Assembly (NCBI GenBank): GCA_947625675.1
Contig: CANQPH010000025.1
Coordinates: forward strand, 1-42,309
DNA length: 42,309 bases
Origin: an uncultured Acetatifactor sp.
GTDB taxonomy: Bacteria > Bacillota > Clostridia > Lachnospirales > Lachnospiraceae
Direction of reading: 5' to 3'
This document shows, one piece after another, positions 7,430 to 16,953 of the stretch (its first letter is position 1; the number at the start of each line of letters is the position of its first letter). Under the pieces are notes generated by a model. The model had not been told where the DNA came from. It saw only the letters and a program-made list of their open reading frames with translations, and did no database searches. A program made the position numbers and the translations under genes.

Positions 7430-10400
7430 ATGGCTAATTTAATAGCAAAGAAACTGTCAAAGCTACCAATCGGTACCCATGTAGAGCTAACTTATGGCGA
7501 TGGCGCTTCGCACCACGAAAAAGTGAGCGGAATTATTACAGACAGTGACTTTACAGCGAACATTGAAATGACGCTCCCATCTGGCGAGGAGCTTGTTTTA
7601 GACTACTCGCTCATACGGGGCGTTCAAGTGACAAAGCCGCTGAGCGCGGTTTTAAAAGAGCTCTCTTCCGGAGCGAAAGTAGAATTCTCTTATGGATCTG
7701 AGGACAATCGGGAACCAAATCTGATAGGGACCATTGTTGAAAACGACAAGGAGGAGAATCTTGAGATCAAGCTCTCTTCGGGAGAAGAGACGGTCTTAAA
7801 TTACTCGATTATTCGCAGCCTGATCGTGCAAGGATCGCCCACCCAGACGACAGTAGTTCCGGACAAGCCAAAAGGTCCAGACAGTTCCAATAGGCCCAAG
7901 GAGCGGATCACCCATACAGGGAAGGACCCTCTTTACCAGCAGGAACCGGATGATATTTTGAACCATAGCGACAGCAAGATAAAAGAAACCTATGATTTAA
8001 TGCCGAAAGAGGACCGTCAAAAGCTGAGCAGCTTCTATGATCGATTTAAATACGGCGCAAGAAACAATGACCGCAACAAAATGGAAGAAGCTGCCAACCA
8101 GGTTCGTCAAGTCCTGTTCCGTGAGGACGACAATAACTATCTGTGGTCTAGAGAAGCGGCGCTTTTCTGCGGCTACCTTCTTCGGAGAGCGAACATCTAC
8201 GACCCCGCGGTATTCATCGTGGGAAATTGCTTTGAGGAAGCCGCGTTTGCCGCCTGGCGGAAGGAAGCCTATGACCTTGCCGGCGTATATGCGATTACCG
8301 CCCTGCTGGAGGACCCCGAGAACATTCAAAATTTGACCATTATCCTGGCATGTAGCATTGTCAAATGCGATGATATCTCCGGCCTGCGCATTTTCAGCAA
8401 GCACTTGCCGGATGGTATGGAATCTCTGCGCAAGGTACTCATCAACGAGGCGCTCGCCGCAAAGGGATTCCAGGTATCTGTTGACCAGGATGCCGCTACC
8501 GCGATGGAGATCTTGGCGAAGCTTTATCCCAACACAGAAATGGGGGAGGAAGTTAAACACTGGCTGCCCCCAGAGCAAGGCGGCTTGGAAAAGGCTGTTC
8601 CTGAGCAGAATAAGGCAGCACCGGCCAAGCCCGCCGCGCCTGTGTATCGCTATGGCACCATTTCCAGACTAAACTGGGCTGAACAAACCGGCGTCATCAC
8701 TGGAGAAGATGGCAATCTGTATACCTTCCGCTATCAGGACATTGCAGACACATCGCTGGCAAAAGCTATTGAGGACTGCTTGCGTTCAGACCTTGACGGA
8801 AAGACCTATATGGTCAAATTCTATGCCAATAAGGACGCGGCACGAAAAATACAGTTAGACGACGCGCTGGTGGACCGTGCGCGGGCGATTGCGGCCGATA
8901 CGACCCGTGGGGATCGCTTTGAAGCAGCTTTCGAACTTTGCAAAAAGGCTGTTGATTCTTCCGACAACCGCAGAGCCCTCGGCGATCTGATGAAGCATGC
9001 GATAACGCTCTACACTTCTAAGCAGCAGGACAGCTATGTAAAAGAAGCCTTGGAGATTTACGAGAAAAATGTGAATTTCTATCCCAACAACGCTTTCGCG
9101 ATTTTGGATGTGGCACAGTGCTATAATCATTTGAAGAAGTATCCTTTAATGATGGAGCATGCCGATAAAGCGCTGTCCCTTCCTGTGCTCACGGTCAAGC
9201 AAAAGGTTTCGGTACTGACCAACTATCTGCATATGACCAAGGAATTCTACGATGCGTCGGAAGATAAGACCCTTCTCGCGAAGATGCTGGAAAAAATTGA
9301 CGAGTTGAAGGAAAGCTATAGCAGCGACTTTACATATGATCCGCAGGCCCAGAGACTTTATACCATGGCGATGGTTCCGTACCGGGTGATTGCCGAGTGC
9401 GGGTTGGATCTGCTCCCGGAAGCGGAGGCCGACTACGCAAATGTTTCCAATACCAACACGATGAGGCCCTACCTGGACGAGCTCATGGCAAAAACCCGCG
9501 CGAGACTGGCGCCCAAGAAGGAAGCCAAAACTGACGATACCAAGGATGATACCGGCGGCGGTGAATCCGGGAAATCCGGTGAATCCGTGGAAGACACTTC
9601 TTCCGACGGCTTTTTCGGTGATGACCCATATAAGGAGCCTGCTGACGAGGACCCCGAAGAAGAAATCGTCCCTTATAAGGACTCTGACGGCTGGGATGCC
9701 CTGAAGTTAACCAAGCAAGAAGTGATCGATTATGCTTTGCGCATTACCGGCCCCGACAGAATCCCCGCGATCCTGGCCTATTTGCGTGCCGGCGCATCGT
9801 TAAACGAGGCGATCGAGCCGGTATATCATGCGGTTGCCCTCGCCGCCAACGATCCCATGGAGGCCCCGGATTACAGCATTACCGCTCTGATCACGGCCCT
9901 GGCGGCCAGCGATACAAACTATCCCAAGCTGAATGACTGCTGCATGGGCGCCGCTTTCTTGCGGGCTTCCTTCCTCTCTGGCCGAGGCTATGACTACAGC
10001 GCCCAAGGCCTTCGTGACAGCATCGCGATCAGTCAGCAGATTCCGGCGCTTCGAAATGCTTATAATACTTTGGAGCAGTTCCGAGGCGAAACCGGATGCG
10101 CCATTGACATCTACGCAGACTACCGCAATCAGGGAGTCAAGAAGCTGAACGCGGACATAGACAGCGCCATTCGTCACGCGGATGAACTCAATACGAAGTA
10201 CATCCTGACGCCTCCCCGAGAAAAATCCAGCTTTGCCCGCATTTTGGAGACGAGAAAGGTCCTGTTCAGCAGAGACGGCTACCTGGCTGTGATGCTGAAA
10301 CATATCATAGAACGGGACCAGGAGGCCCTGGAGGCGGAGAAGGAAAATTTCATTGCGACCTATCTCAATGGAACGGATCAGTTTTCTGCTGCCCATATCA

Positions 10401-13297
10401 GCACAAGCGCGGTTGACGCCCTTGTGGCGGACGCCTGGGATCAGGCCTGCAGGAACATGCAGCTCAAGAAGACGAGCGCTACCTTGCAGGGCGATCGCAG
10501 GAACAACCTGCGTTCCAATGTATCCGAAATCATCACACTGATCTGCCAGTGGTACGCGCTTTCTGAACAGAGCGCGGGCCTGACTTGGAGAACGGAACAA
10601 GGGGAAGCCGCTTACCAACGTCTCCGTCCCCGGCTGATGGAGCAGCTGAAAAGCATCAGCGAGGACTGCCAGGCAGAACTGGAAAGCAACCCTGATCCGG
10701 AGTTGTGTACCGGGCTGTTCCTGCTGTCCGCAGCCGCGAAGGAACTCTCCGCGCGTTTGGACGGAAGCTGGAAGTTTGATCAGGAAAAGTATCTGTATAT
10801 CGATTTTCTCCGCAGCAACAATATCATGCTGACTGAGGATTTTATGCCGGAGCTGTCGTCTACCTTCTGCGTCTTGCCGGCGTTTAATGTGATGGCCCGC
10901 ATCCGGAATCATGTGGAAGGCCCCAAAAAATCCTTCCAGGAGCAGCTCGACACGATCTACGGTGTGGATAAGACCTGCAACAACTACGGTACGGCAGATC
11001 GAATCGTTGAATATCTGGAAGCGATCGGAGAAAAAGAGTCCGTCAAGCTGCGTGAGAAGCCCGAGCAGTTTGTCACCCAAACCGAAATGCAGATCGATAT
11101 GCGTTTCCGGAGTTTCCGCGAAACTTATGCGCTTGCCATGAACTATGGCCAGATCATCAAGTCCGACGCATTCTGTTATACCCTTGAGGATACAGTCAGA
11201 TATTGGTATGCGTTTTGCAAAGAGACCAAGAACTACGGGTTCTTCACCAGTATTTTGCTGCAGGCGGAGAACCAGATCCATGCAAGCGCGCAGCAGTACG
11301 AGACTCAGCTTGACGAACAGCTGGACGCGCTGATCGCAAGCAACCAGCGGTATTTTGATGAGCACCCCGATTACGCGGAAGCAATTCGCACTCAGATCGC
11401 AAATCAGAACTTCACTGTGGCGGAAGACTGGATGGCCCGTATCCGGATCGGCGACTTTTCTCTGGAGGTTCAGCAGCCCGAGGCGCTGGCCTATCTGGAA
11501 CAATTCTGGAACAGCTACGTTGTGATCTACAACCGCGTTGCAGATGCCAGCAGATCCCTGGGCGCGTTACTGGGCCGGCGGGAAGTCCGAAATAAAGATA
11601 CCAAGCACGCGCAGCAGCTTATCGATTTCTGGCTCAACAACGGCAATCCCTCGAACCCCGAACGCATTGGCGTCCTGCTGAATCTTCTGGGTTGGCAGAA
11701 TATCCACGTCAACCAGTATCCGTTTGCAGGAGAGCCTCGCGCGGAAATCTACGAAGTCCGCAAGGAGCGCAGCGCCGCTGGTCTCACCACGCCCCTCCAT
11801 CCCATTGCGGCCTTCGGTTCCAGCCTGGAGAAGAAGCAGATGTATGTGGTATGCTTGTACGGCATTTACGACTGCGATCGGCTCTATGAGAAGATGCGGG
11901 CGATGGACGTGATCGATGGCAGCAAGGTTTTCCTGCTGGATTATGCCCTTGGCCAGGCCGATCGCCGCGCGCTGGCCCGCAAGCTGAAGAGGCGCGAAAG
12001 CGGTCTGAATAATGTCAACATCGTCATCGACCGTGTGCTGATCACATACCTTGCCAACAATTACAATGAGCACCTAATAAATCGCATCCTGATGGCAACC
12101 TCGATTCCGTTCTCCTATTGCCAGCCCTATGTTGTGGAATCTGTTCATATGATGCCGCCGGAGATCTTCATTGGCCGCAAGGACGAGCTGCGGAAGATCG
12201 AGCAGGCGGATGGCGTGAATGTTATTTACGGTGGCCGCCAGCTCGGTAAGTCCGCGCTCTTCAAGAAGGCCCGGGCGGATATTGATGGCCGCCAGAATCA
12301 GCGGGCGGTCTTCGTTGATATTAAAGATCTGGACTGCGCAAACGCCGCAAAGCGGCTGTCCGAGGAACTGATCGCCTTAAACATTACGCCCGACGCGGAG
12401 ATCACGGAAGACTGGGGTGAGATCTGCCGCAATATTCGGCGTCGCTTGCGCGGCGAGGGTGAGGAAATCACCTATTTTCTGCTGATGCTTGATGAGGCGG
12501 ACCGGTTTATCAACGACTGCGCAAACTACGGCTACAGTCCGATTGGGGCACTGAAGGATATTCAGCAGACCTTTCCTGGCCAGTTTAAGTATGTCCTTGC
12601 CGGTCTTCATAACATCGTCAAGTTTAACCACCAGGTGGCGCTGGGGAATAACTCTGTGATTACCCATATTTCTTCCTTGAAGATTACCCCCTTCCGAATC
12701 CCCGAAGCGCAGGAGCTGCTGACGGTTCCGCTGAGCTACCTTGGCTTCTCCCTGCCCAGCAAGGTAACGGTGTCCCAGATTCTCGCAACCTGCAATTACT
12801 TCCCCGGACTGATCCAGCTCTACGCGCAGAAGCTGATCGAATCGATCCGGGAAGCGGATTATGCGGGTTACAACATCAGAAGGACCCCGCCTTACGCGGT
12901 GTCTGACGAGCATCTTCGCCGCGTCATGGCGGACAAGGAGTTCGTTGATCAAATCCACGAAAAGTTTGAAATCACACTGACGCTGGGCCAGGATCAGGGC
13001 AACTGCTACTATCCGCTGACGCTGCTCATTGGCTGGATGTACAATGTGACGCCTTCCAAGAGCGGCTATACCGCAAAAGACGTCTTGTATCAGGCGAAGG
13101 ATCTCGCCATCAGCCCGCTAAAGGATCTGGACGTGGAAAGAATCGACGAGCTGCTGGTGGAGCTTCAAGACCTGAACATTCTGCGAAGCGTTTCCGACAA
13201 TTCTTACCTGCTGGCGTCCAAGAATTTCCGCGATTTGTTGGGCTCTGACGAAGAAATCTTCGAGAAGCTGATGAATTTCGGAGGAGTGGCGGTATGA
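7430..13297 (+). CDS. Giant multidomain NTPase (SH3-like x2, cold-shock-like, helical repeats, P-loop ATPase)
   Basis: About 1955 residues. I prefer the ATG at 7430, which has AGAGAGG 9 nt upstream; the ATG at 7421 abuts that site. Two tandem small beta domains (about residues 12-67 and 82-134) are clear duplicates of each other and SH3/Sm-like. A cold-shock-like barrel follows at about 405-475 (YRYGTISRLNW...GVITG..GNLYTF). Long helical/TPR-type repeats fill the middle, with an acidic linker near 700-740. The C-terminal 360 residues are a P-loop ATPase of STAND/AAA type: Walker A GGRQLGKS at about 1601-1608, Walker B LMLDEAD with Asp at about 1688, preceded by a PPEIFIGRKDEL entry motif. The architecture suggests a sensor whose nucleotide state gates a partner. 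It is coupled by ATGA overlap to the HEPN-like gene downstream. Confidence 0.85.
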   Translation: MANLIAKKLSKLPIGTHVELTYGDGASHHEKVSGIITDSDFTANIEMTLPSGEELVLDYSLIRGVQVTKPLSAVLKELSSGAKVEFSYGSEDNREPNLIGTIVENDKEENLEIKLSSGEETVLNYSIIRSLIVQGSPTQTTVVPDKPKGPDSSNRPKERITHTGKDPLYQQEPDDILNHSDSKIKETYDLMPKEDRQKLSSFYDRFKYGARNNDRNKMEEAANQVRQVLFREDDNNYLWSREAALFCGYLLRRANIYDPAVFIVGNCFEEAAFAAWRKEAYDLAGVYAITALLEDPENIQNLTIILACSIVKCDDISGLRIFSKHLPDGMESLRKVLINEALAAKGFQVSVDQDAATAMEILAKLYPNTEMGEEVKHWLPPEQGGLEKAVPEQNKAAPAKPAAPVYRYGTISRLNWAEQTGVITGEDGNLYTFRYQDIADTSLAKAIEDCLRSDLDGKTYMVKFYANKDAARKIQLDDALVDRARAIAADTTRGDRFEAAFELCKKAVDSSDNRRALGDLMKHAITLYTSKQQDSYVKEALEIYEKNVNFYPNNAFAILDVAQCYNHLKKYPLMMEHADKALSLPVLTVKQKVSVLTNYLHMTKEFYDASEDKTLLAKMLEKIDELKESYSSDFTYDPQAQRLYTMAMVPYRVIAECGLDLLPEAEADYANVSNTNTMRPYLDELMAKTRARLAPKKEAKTDDTKDDTGGGESGKSGESVEDTSSDGFFGDDPYKEPADEDPEEEIVPYKDSDGWDALKLTKQEVIDYALRITGPDRIPAILAYLRAGASLNEAIEPVYHAVALAANDPMEAPDYSITALITALAASDTNYPKLNDCCMGAAFLRASFLSGRGYDYSAQGLRDSIAISQQIPALRNAYNTLEQFRGETGCAIDIYADYRNQGVKKLNADIDSAIRHADELNTKYILTPPREKSSFARILETRKVLFSRDGYLAVMLKHIIERDQEALEAEKENFIATYLNGTDQFSAAHISTSAVDALVADAWDQACRNMQLKKTSATLQGDRRNNLRSNVSEIITLICQWYALSEQSAGLTWRTEQGEAAYQRLRPRLMEQLKSISEDCQAELESNPDPELCTGLFLLSAAAKELSARLDGSWKFDQEKYLYIDFLRSNNIMLTEDFMPELSSTFCVLPAFNVMARIRNHVEGPKKSFQEQLDTIYGVDKTCNNYGTADRIVEYLEAIGEKESVKLREKPEQFVTQTEMQIDMRFRSFRETYALAMNYGQIIKSDAFCYTLEDTVRYWYAFCKETKNYGFFTSILLQAENQIHASAQQYETQLDEQLDALIASNQRYFDEHPDYAEAIRTQIANQNFTVAEDWMARIRIGDFSLEVQQPEALAYLEQFWNSYVVIYNRVADASRSLGALLGRREVRNKDTKHAQQLIDFWLNNGNPSNPERIGVLLNLLGWQNIHVNQYPFAGEPRAEIYEVRKERSAAGLTTPLHPIAAFGSSLEKKQMYVVCLYGIYDCDRLYEKMRAMDVIDGSKVFLLDYALGQADRRALARKLKRRESGLNNVNIVIDRVLITYLANNYNEHLINRILMATSIPFSYCQPYVVESVHMMPPEIFIGRKDELRKIEQADGVNVIYGGRQLGKSALFKKARADIDGRQNQRAVFVDIKDLDCANAAKRLSEELIALNITPDAEITEDWGEICRNIRRRLRGEGEEITYFLLMLDEADRFINDCANYGYSPIGALKDIQQTFPGQFKYVLAGLHNIVKFNHQVALGNNSVITHISSLKITPFRIPEAQELLTVPLSYLGFSLPSKVTVSQILATCNYFPGLIQLYAQKLIESIREADYAGYNIRRTPPYAVSDEHLRRVMADKEFVDQIHEKFEITLTLGQDQGNCYYPLTLLIGWMYNVTPSKSGYTAKDVLYQAKDLAISPLKDLDVERIDELLVELQDLNILRSVSDNSYLLASKNFRDLLGSDEEIFEKLMNFGGVAV

Positions 13298-14352
13298 ATC
13301 CCGGATCTATCTGGTGGGAGCAGATCGGCAACTCCCTCCGCCTTTTGACAAAAATAACCCACAACCTGCGGGACTGCCAATCGGCAGTCCTACAGGTGCC
13401 CACAGGTCTTCCGTGGCGGCAAAGCTTCTATGAGGCGATTGACGTCCGCAGATCCGCGTTCAGCGGAGAGCGGCGCCTCGTGCGGCTTCAGTGGAAAACT
13501 GGCAGGGAGCCTGGCGAGTTCGTTTTAGACGAGTTGTGTTCAAACAGAGTCCGCGCGGACTATTGGCCCGGCCAATCCTACGCGGAATACTTGGGTTCAA
13601 AATCTGAGCTGATGATGAACGACTACTATATATGGATTGTCGGCATCCATAACAAAGCGGATTTATCCAAGTGGGGTGAATTTGTTTCGCGGTATCACCG
13701 GGTCGCGAAGCAGCTTGAGACCTTCGCGGTATTCATCCTGGAGTATGACGGCGCAGATGCGGATGTCCCGGATGTAGAAAAAATCATCTACTCTGTGGAA
13801 AACTATGATTGCCGGGTCTTTTCCCTGGAAGCCGCTGCCGCGTTGGGTAATACGGATCTGCGGAACTATCAAGCTGAACTTGCGCTGAGCATTTGCAGCA
13901 ATAATCCGGAGCTATGCTTCTCCCTACTGACGGCCGGATCAAAATTGCTCCAAAACCCTGTTCAAGCAAGCCTGGAGATCATCTCGAACACCTATTCGTC
14001 AGACGGTTTGCCGTTCTTATCTCTTAATGAACAGGAAATTCAAAGTGCTGCCTGGGAAGCGACCATTGTGCTACTGTTTCCCGTTTTGGAGCGCCGCCGT
14101 ATGGACTTCATTTGCAGAAACGAAGCCGAATTAGCGCGCCATCTTCCGATCAGCAATTCCAATGGCGACAGTGTTACAGATCCGCGAGATTTAGAAATTG
14201 GCACACTCTACTATATTGTGCGTTCCGGGGGCAAGGAATTCGCGGCGGCAGATGTTGAAGCGATTCGGCTGTGCCGAAAAGTGAGAAATCTACTGGCGCA
14301 TAATAAACTTGTACCGCTTGATGATGTTCAGAAGATCTATAATTGGAAATAA
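13294..14352 (+). CDS. Protein with C-terminal HEPN-like Rx4H motif
   Basis: 352 residues. The start overlaps the NTPase stop (ATGA) with GGAGG 9 nt upstream. The last 50 residues contain RNLLAH (R331 to H336) in a helical context followed by a short helix, matching the Rx4-6H signature of HEPN domains, many of which are RNases in toxin and phage-defence systems. The N-terminal 250 residues contain an alpha/beta segment (WIVGIH, FAVFILEYDG) and helices that I cannot assign. A non-catalytic HEPN-like binding domain is possible, since the motif alone does not prove nuclease activity. The obligate overlap with the NTPase gene argues for a two-component sensor-effector unit (inference). Confidence 0.65.
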   Translation: MNPGSIWWEQIGNSLRLLTKITHNLRDCQSAVLQVPTGLPWRQSFYEAIDVRRSAFSGERRLVRLQWKTGREPGEFVLDELCSNRVRADYWPGQSYAEYLGSKSELMMNDYYIWIVGIHNKADLSKWGEFVSRYHRVAKQLETFAVFILEYDGADADVPDVEKIIYSVENYDCRVFSLEAAAALGNTDLRNYQAELALSICSNNPELCFSLLTAGSKLLQNPVQASLEIISNTYSSDGLPFLSLNEQEIQSAAWEATIVLLFPVLERRRMDFICRNEAELARHLPISNSNGDSVTDPRDLEIGTLYYIVRSGGKEFAAADVEAIRLCRKVRNLLAHNKLVPLDDVQKIYNWK

Positions 14353-14384
14353 GCTAAAACCAAAGCCTCCTCGGCTGTAAAGGG

Positions 14385-14407
14385 GGTGCGGACAAAAAGT
14401 TGGACAG
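14385..14407. mobile_element. Solo IS end (IS3-like), 23 nt identical to the end at 39551
   Basis: The 23 nt here, containing TGCGGACAAAAAGTTGGACAG-type terminal sequence, match 39551-39573 exactly. There the same sequence precedes a truncated IS3-type orfA. No transposase sequence follows at this copy. It lies in the 91-nt gap between the convergent HEPN-like and M50 genes and appears to be the scar of an excised or decayed insertion. Confidence 0.65.
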
Positions 14408-14443
14408 TATATCGCAGGAACTGCGTTAGGATTTATGACAAAC

Positions 14444-15172
14444 TCAAATGATACAGCTTTCATTTTTAATGCTATCGCTGTTCTCTGCTGACGCTATCAA
14501 TTCTTGAATACCATTATAGTAAATCAGTTCGTCACGATTCAAAGCAGCATTTCGCTGGTACACGTAATCACTCGGGATAACATTCTCACCCCAAAACAAG
14601 GCCGCATACAGCGACAAATAAATGGCATAGTCCCGTTGGACCGCAGGGTTATGGCTAAGCAACTTTACAACATAACCGTCATTGGGAATCGATCTAATTA
14701 GGCAGGGAATCAGGTTCGCTGCCACTTTCAGAAGACCGGCAAATATCAGCTCCATAAAAAATAACGTGGCATAGAATGAATGGCTCCACAAGATCAACCC
14801 CCCGGCTACGCACACCGCGGCATTTGCAATAACTCCGCCAAGATTGTACGCTATAAAATGCAGCGGCTTGCCTGCCCTGGGCACCATGATACATTGGCCC
14901 CCACGTGTGGATTTTATGGAAAGGGAAACCATATTTGCCCTATCTGTCGTCACCGTAATCGGACCGATTTGGACGCAGACAAGTTTATACCCGCTCACGA
15001 ATCCGCCTATGAGATGTCCGCATTCATGCAGTGCCAAATGAATCGCGGATGCGATTGAAAAGAAAATCAAGGTCAAAACGACAGAGAAAAGCCCCAATTT
15101 GTCATTAAGATATAGGAAGGCAATGTTAGCTGCTACGCCAAACAATATCAGAATGATTTTTGCTGTTTTCAT
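14444..15172 (-). CDS. M50-type membrane metalloprotease
   Basis: 242 residues. Hydrophobic segments lie at about 5-25 and 28-50 and in the middle of the protein. HECGH (HExxH zinc motif) sits at about residues 49-53 in the second hydrophobic helix. NLIPCLIRSIPNDG in the latter half corresponds to the NxxPxxxxNDG/LDG motif carrying the third zinc ligand in site-2 protease (M50) relatives. M50 enzymes cut transmembrane substrates within the membrane. The gene follows a strong terminator after the GTPase gene, so it may be separately transcribed; no strong ribosome binding site is visible (GGGGATGG is distant). The small one-helix protein or the membrane-anchored GTPase upstream are conceivable substrates, but nothing in the sequence proves this. 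Confidence 0.8.
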   Translation of the reverse strand: MKTAKIILILFGVAANIAFLYLNDKLGLFSVVLTLIFFSIASAIHLALHECGHLIGGFVSGYKLVCVQIGPITVTTDRANMVSLSIKSTRGGQCIMVPRAGKPLHFIAYNLGGVIANAAVCVAGGLILWSHSFYATLFFMELIFAGLLKVAANLIPCLIRSIPNDGYVVKLLSHNPAVQRDYAIYLSLYAALFWGENVIPSDYVYQRNAALNRDELIYYNGIQELIASAENSDSIKNESCII

Positions 15173-15204
15173 CGGTCACACCATCCCCATTATCTCAAAA
15201 CTCC

Positions 15205-15257
15205 AAAAAGCACTTCGCACAGAACCGCTCCATGGCGTTTCCGGCGAAGTGCTTTTT
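15205..15257 (-). terminator. Strong bidirectional terminator after the 21-kb gene train
   Basis: Perfect 14-bp stem (15205-15218 with 15244-15257) whose arms begin and end in A5/T5 tracts, with an inner imperfect stem (GAACCGC/GCGTTTC) in the 25-nt loop. It lies 25 nt past the stop of the membrane GTPase gene. The A and T tracts on both sides allow termination in either direction. Confidence 0.85.
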
Positions 15258-15282
15258 AGCGCAGAGTCAGTCTGTAGCAGTC

Positions 15283-16680
15283 TTATTCCGCCTTGATGCT
15301 GGAATCCGTCTGCTGCAGCAGCCAAAGCATCGGATCCACGACATTTTTGCCTTCGTATGGCTGGCCTTCGTGATTGTGGCCCAACGCGCTGCAGGTGAAG
15401 TAGCGAACCGCCTTGAATTTGGCCTCTGCCGTTCGTACGAAGTTGCCGGCGCCATATTCCATCAAGAAGTCACGGCACACAGCATCTCGGGCATCCATGT
15501 AGCTCTTACAGGTATCGGCATGTTCCGCCAAATATTGCTGTGCGGCAGTTTCTCCGATTCTTTCTTCCAATGTGGGCACGTCCACTTTGTTGATTACAAC
15601 GGCCAGATTTCGCTTTAGCGTATCTTTATCCTTCAAGTTGAACATTTTCTCCAGGTTGATCAGCATGATGTTCAGTATATCATCAAAATCCTTTGCGCTT
15701 GCGCCATAAGCATTAAGATCGATTTTGTCTTCAACTTCCATGGCAAACTGATTTAAGGTCAACGGATCAATGATGAAAATAAAGCCATCGGCATAGCTGT
15801 ACGCCTGATTGTTCTGGAAATCGCTGCTGCTGGAGAACATCTCGCCAGAGATATCGTATACGTAGATACGGCGACCGATCTTTTCGTTTTGCAGTGTCAG
15901 CATCATCTGATACGCCGTTAGCGCATTCAGCTCCGTCTTCATGAGGCGAACACCCTGTTTCAAGGACTTCATTGCCAGCGCGTGGTCTTTCTGATCGGCG
16001 TCGGTAATGAACTTCATTTCCCAGCCACGAGCAGGAGCGACCTCGTTCATCATCTGGTCGATTGCCATGTTGATATAGCAAGTTTTACCCACCGAGGGGC
16101 CGCCGATCACAGGGAACGCATATTGACGGCTCGCGGTATCACCGGACAACTGGGTATCGCATACCGGGCAGTAAGCCTTGAGCTTTCCACGGCCATTCAA
16201 GAAAGTAGTGGGAAGCTTCGTTCCGCAAAGGCAGGTCCGCATAAGAATGCCATACTTGCTGGGCACCAGCTCTGTATGCTTCGCGCCGCAGTTCGGGCAT
16301 TCGTATACCGGAATGAGAAACGACGCCTGGCAGTCCGGATTCGGGCAGGCATTCTTGATCTTGTTCACCATAATGTATATTCTATCGACAAGCCATAAAA
16401 AGGCAAAGCCGATATAAACACAAGCAAAGAACAAAAACAGAATACCGATATGAACGGCCGTCGTGAATGCCGTGATTAGGCTGCCAAAAATAAAGATCGA
16501 AATGGCAGCAACAAGATTGATGGCGCCGCCCATGGAGAAATAGCCCTTTTCTCCGGCGATCATGAACTGCTCTTTTGCGGAATAGAGATTCCTGGTCCAG
16601 GCTTCCTTGATCGTGTTCCATAAATCCGTATAGCCTTTACCGAAGAAATAGCTTACTTTTGCTGGTTGTTCTTTGGCCAC
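15283..16680 (-). CDS. Membrane-anchored zinc-ribbon GTPase (double-GTPase type)
   Basis: 465 residues from a GTG start at 16680, with GAGGAGG 8 nt upstream. Two transmembrane helices (about 51-71 and 76-98) are followed by a zinc-ribbon array: C112/C117/C128/C131, a CLC at 150-152 and C171/C174. The GTPase domain follows with G1 GGPSVGKT (193-200), G3-like DISGE (276-280) and G4 NKVD (364-367). This order matches the DO-GTPase (double-GTPase) families, which occur as pairs next to GAP1 proteins in bacterial conflict systems. The partner GTPase lies at 19546-20661. The protein probably sits on the inner membrane with the GTPase in the cytoplasm. It is the last gene of the train before the terminator. 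Confidence 0.85.
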   Translation of the reverse strand: MAKEQPAKVSYFFGKGYTDLWNTIKEAWTRNLYSAKEQFMIAGEKGYFSMGGAINLVAAISIFIFGSLITAFTTAVHIGILFLFFACVYIGFAFLWLVDRIYIMVNKIKNACPNPDCQASFLIPVYECPNCGAKHTELVPSKYGILMRTCLCGTKLPTTFLNGRGKLKAYCPVCDTQLSGDTASRQYAFPVIGGPSVGKTCYINMAIDQMMNEVAPARGWEMKFITDADQKDHALAMKSLKQGVRLMKTELNALTAYQMMLTLQNEKIGRRIYVYDISGEMFSSSSDFQNNQAYSYADGFIFIIDPLTLNQFAMEVEDKIDLNAYGASAKDFDDILNIMLINLEKMFNLKDKDTLKRNLAVVINKVDVPTLEERIGETAAQQYLAEHADTCKSYMDARDAVCRDFLMEYGAGNFVRTAEAKFKAVRYFTCSALGHNHEGQPYEGKNVVDPMLWLLQQTDSSIKAE

Positions 16681-16710
16681 AATAATTTCCTCCTCGCTTC
16701 TCTGCGATGT

Positions 16711-16920
16711 TTATGCAGCAACAGGTTCACGGTTGCTGTCGATAACATTGTGCTTGAACGACACCGCATAGTTTTTCAGAGAGTGAAAACCACCGATGAA
16801 AGCGCCGCCATAAATAATGATTGCGACAACAATCATAACAACGATGATTGCTACGACGATTGTCATCCATGCACCATCATCGCTATCGCGGCCGACCAAA
16901 CAGTTTCTCTTTTCGTTCAC
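16711..16920 (-). CDS. Small single-helix membrane protein
   Basis: 69 residues, GTG start at 16920 with AGGAGG 8 nt upstream. There is a short polar N-terminus, one long transmembrane helix (about 18-45, Ile/Val-rich), then a basic/amphipathic tail with GGFHSLKNYAVSFKHN. There is no cleavage site, so it is probably a membrane anchor or sensor rather than secreted. It lies between the GAP1-like gene (33 nt after its stop) and the membrane GTPase (30 nt before its start), which supports a role in placing the GTPase complex at the membrane. I do not recognise a named family. Confidence 0.75.
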   Translation of the reverse strand: MNEKRNCLVGRDSDDGAWMTIVVAIIVVMIVVAIIIYGGAFIGGFHSLKNYAVSFKHNVIDSNREPVAA

Positions 16921-16953
16921 GTTATGTACCTCCTAAATGTTATGTAATATGTG

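Noticed and set aside
9800..11503. 567-codon minus-strand frame inside the giant NTPase gene
   Set aside because: GC-skewed codon shadow of a well supported coding strand; no recognisable domain and no ribosome binding site.
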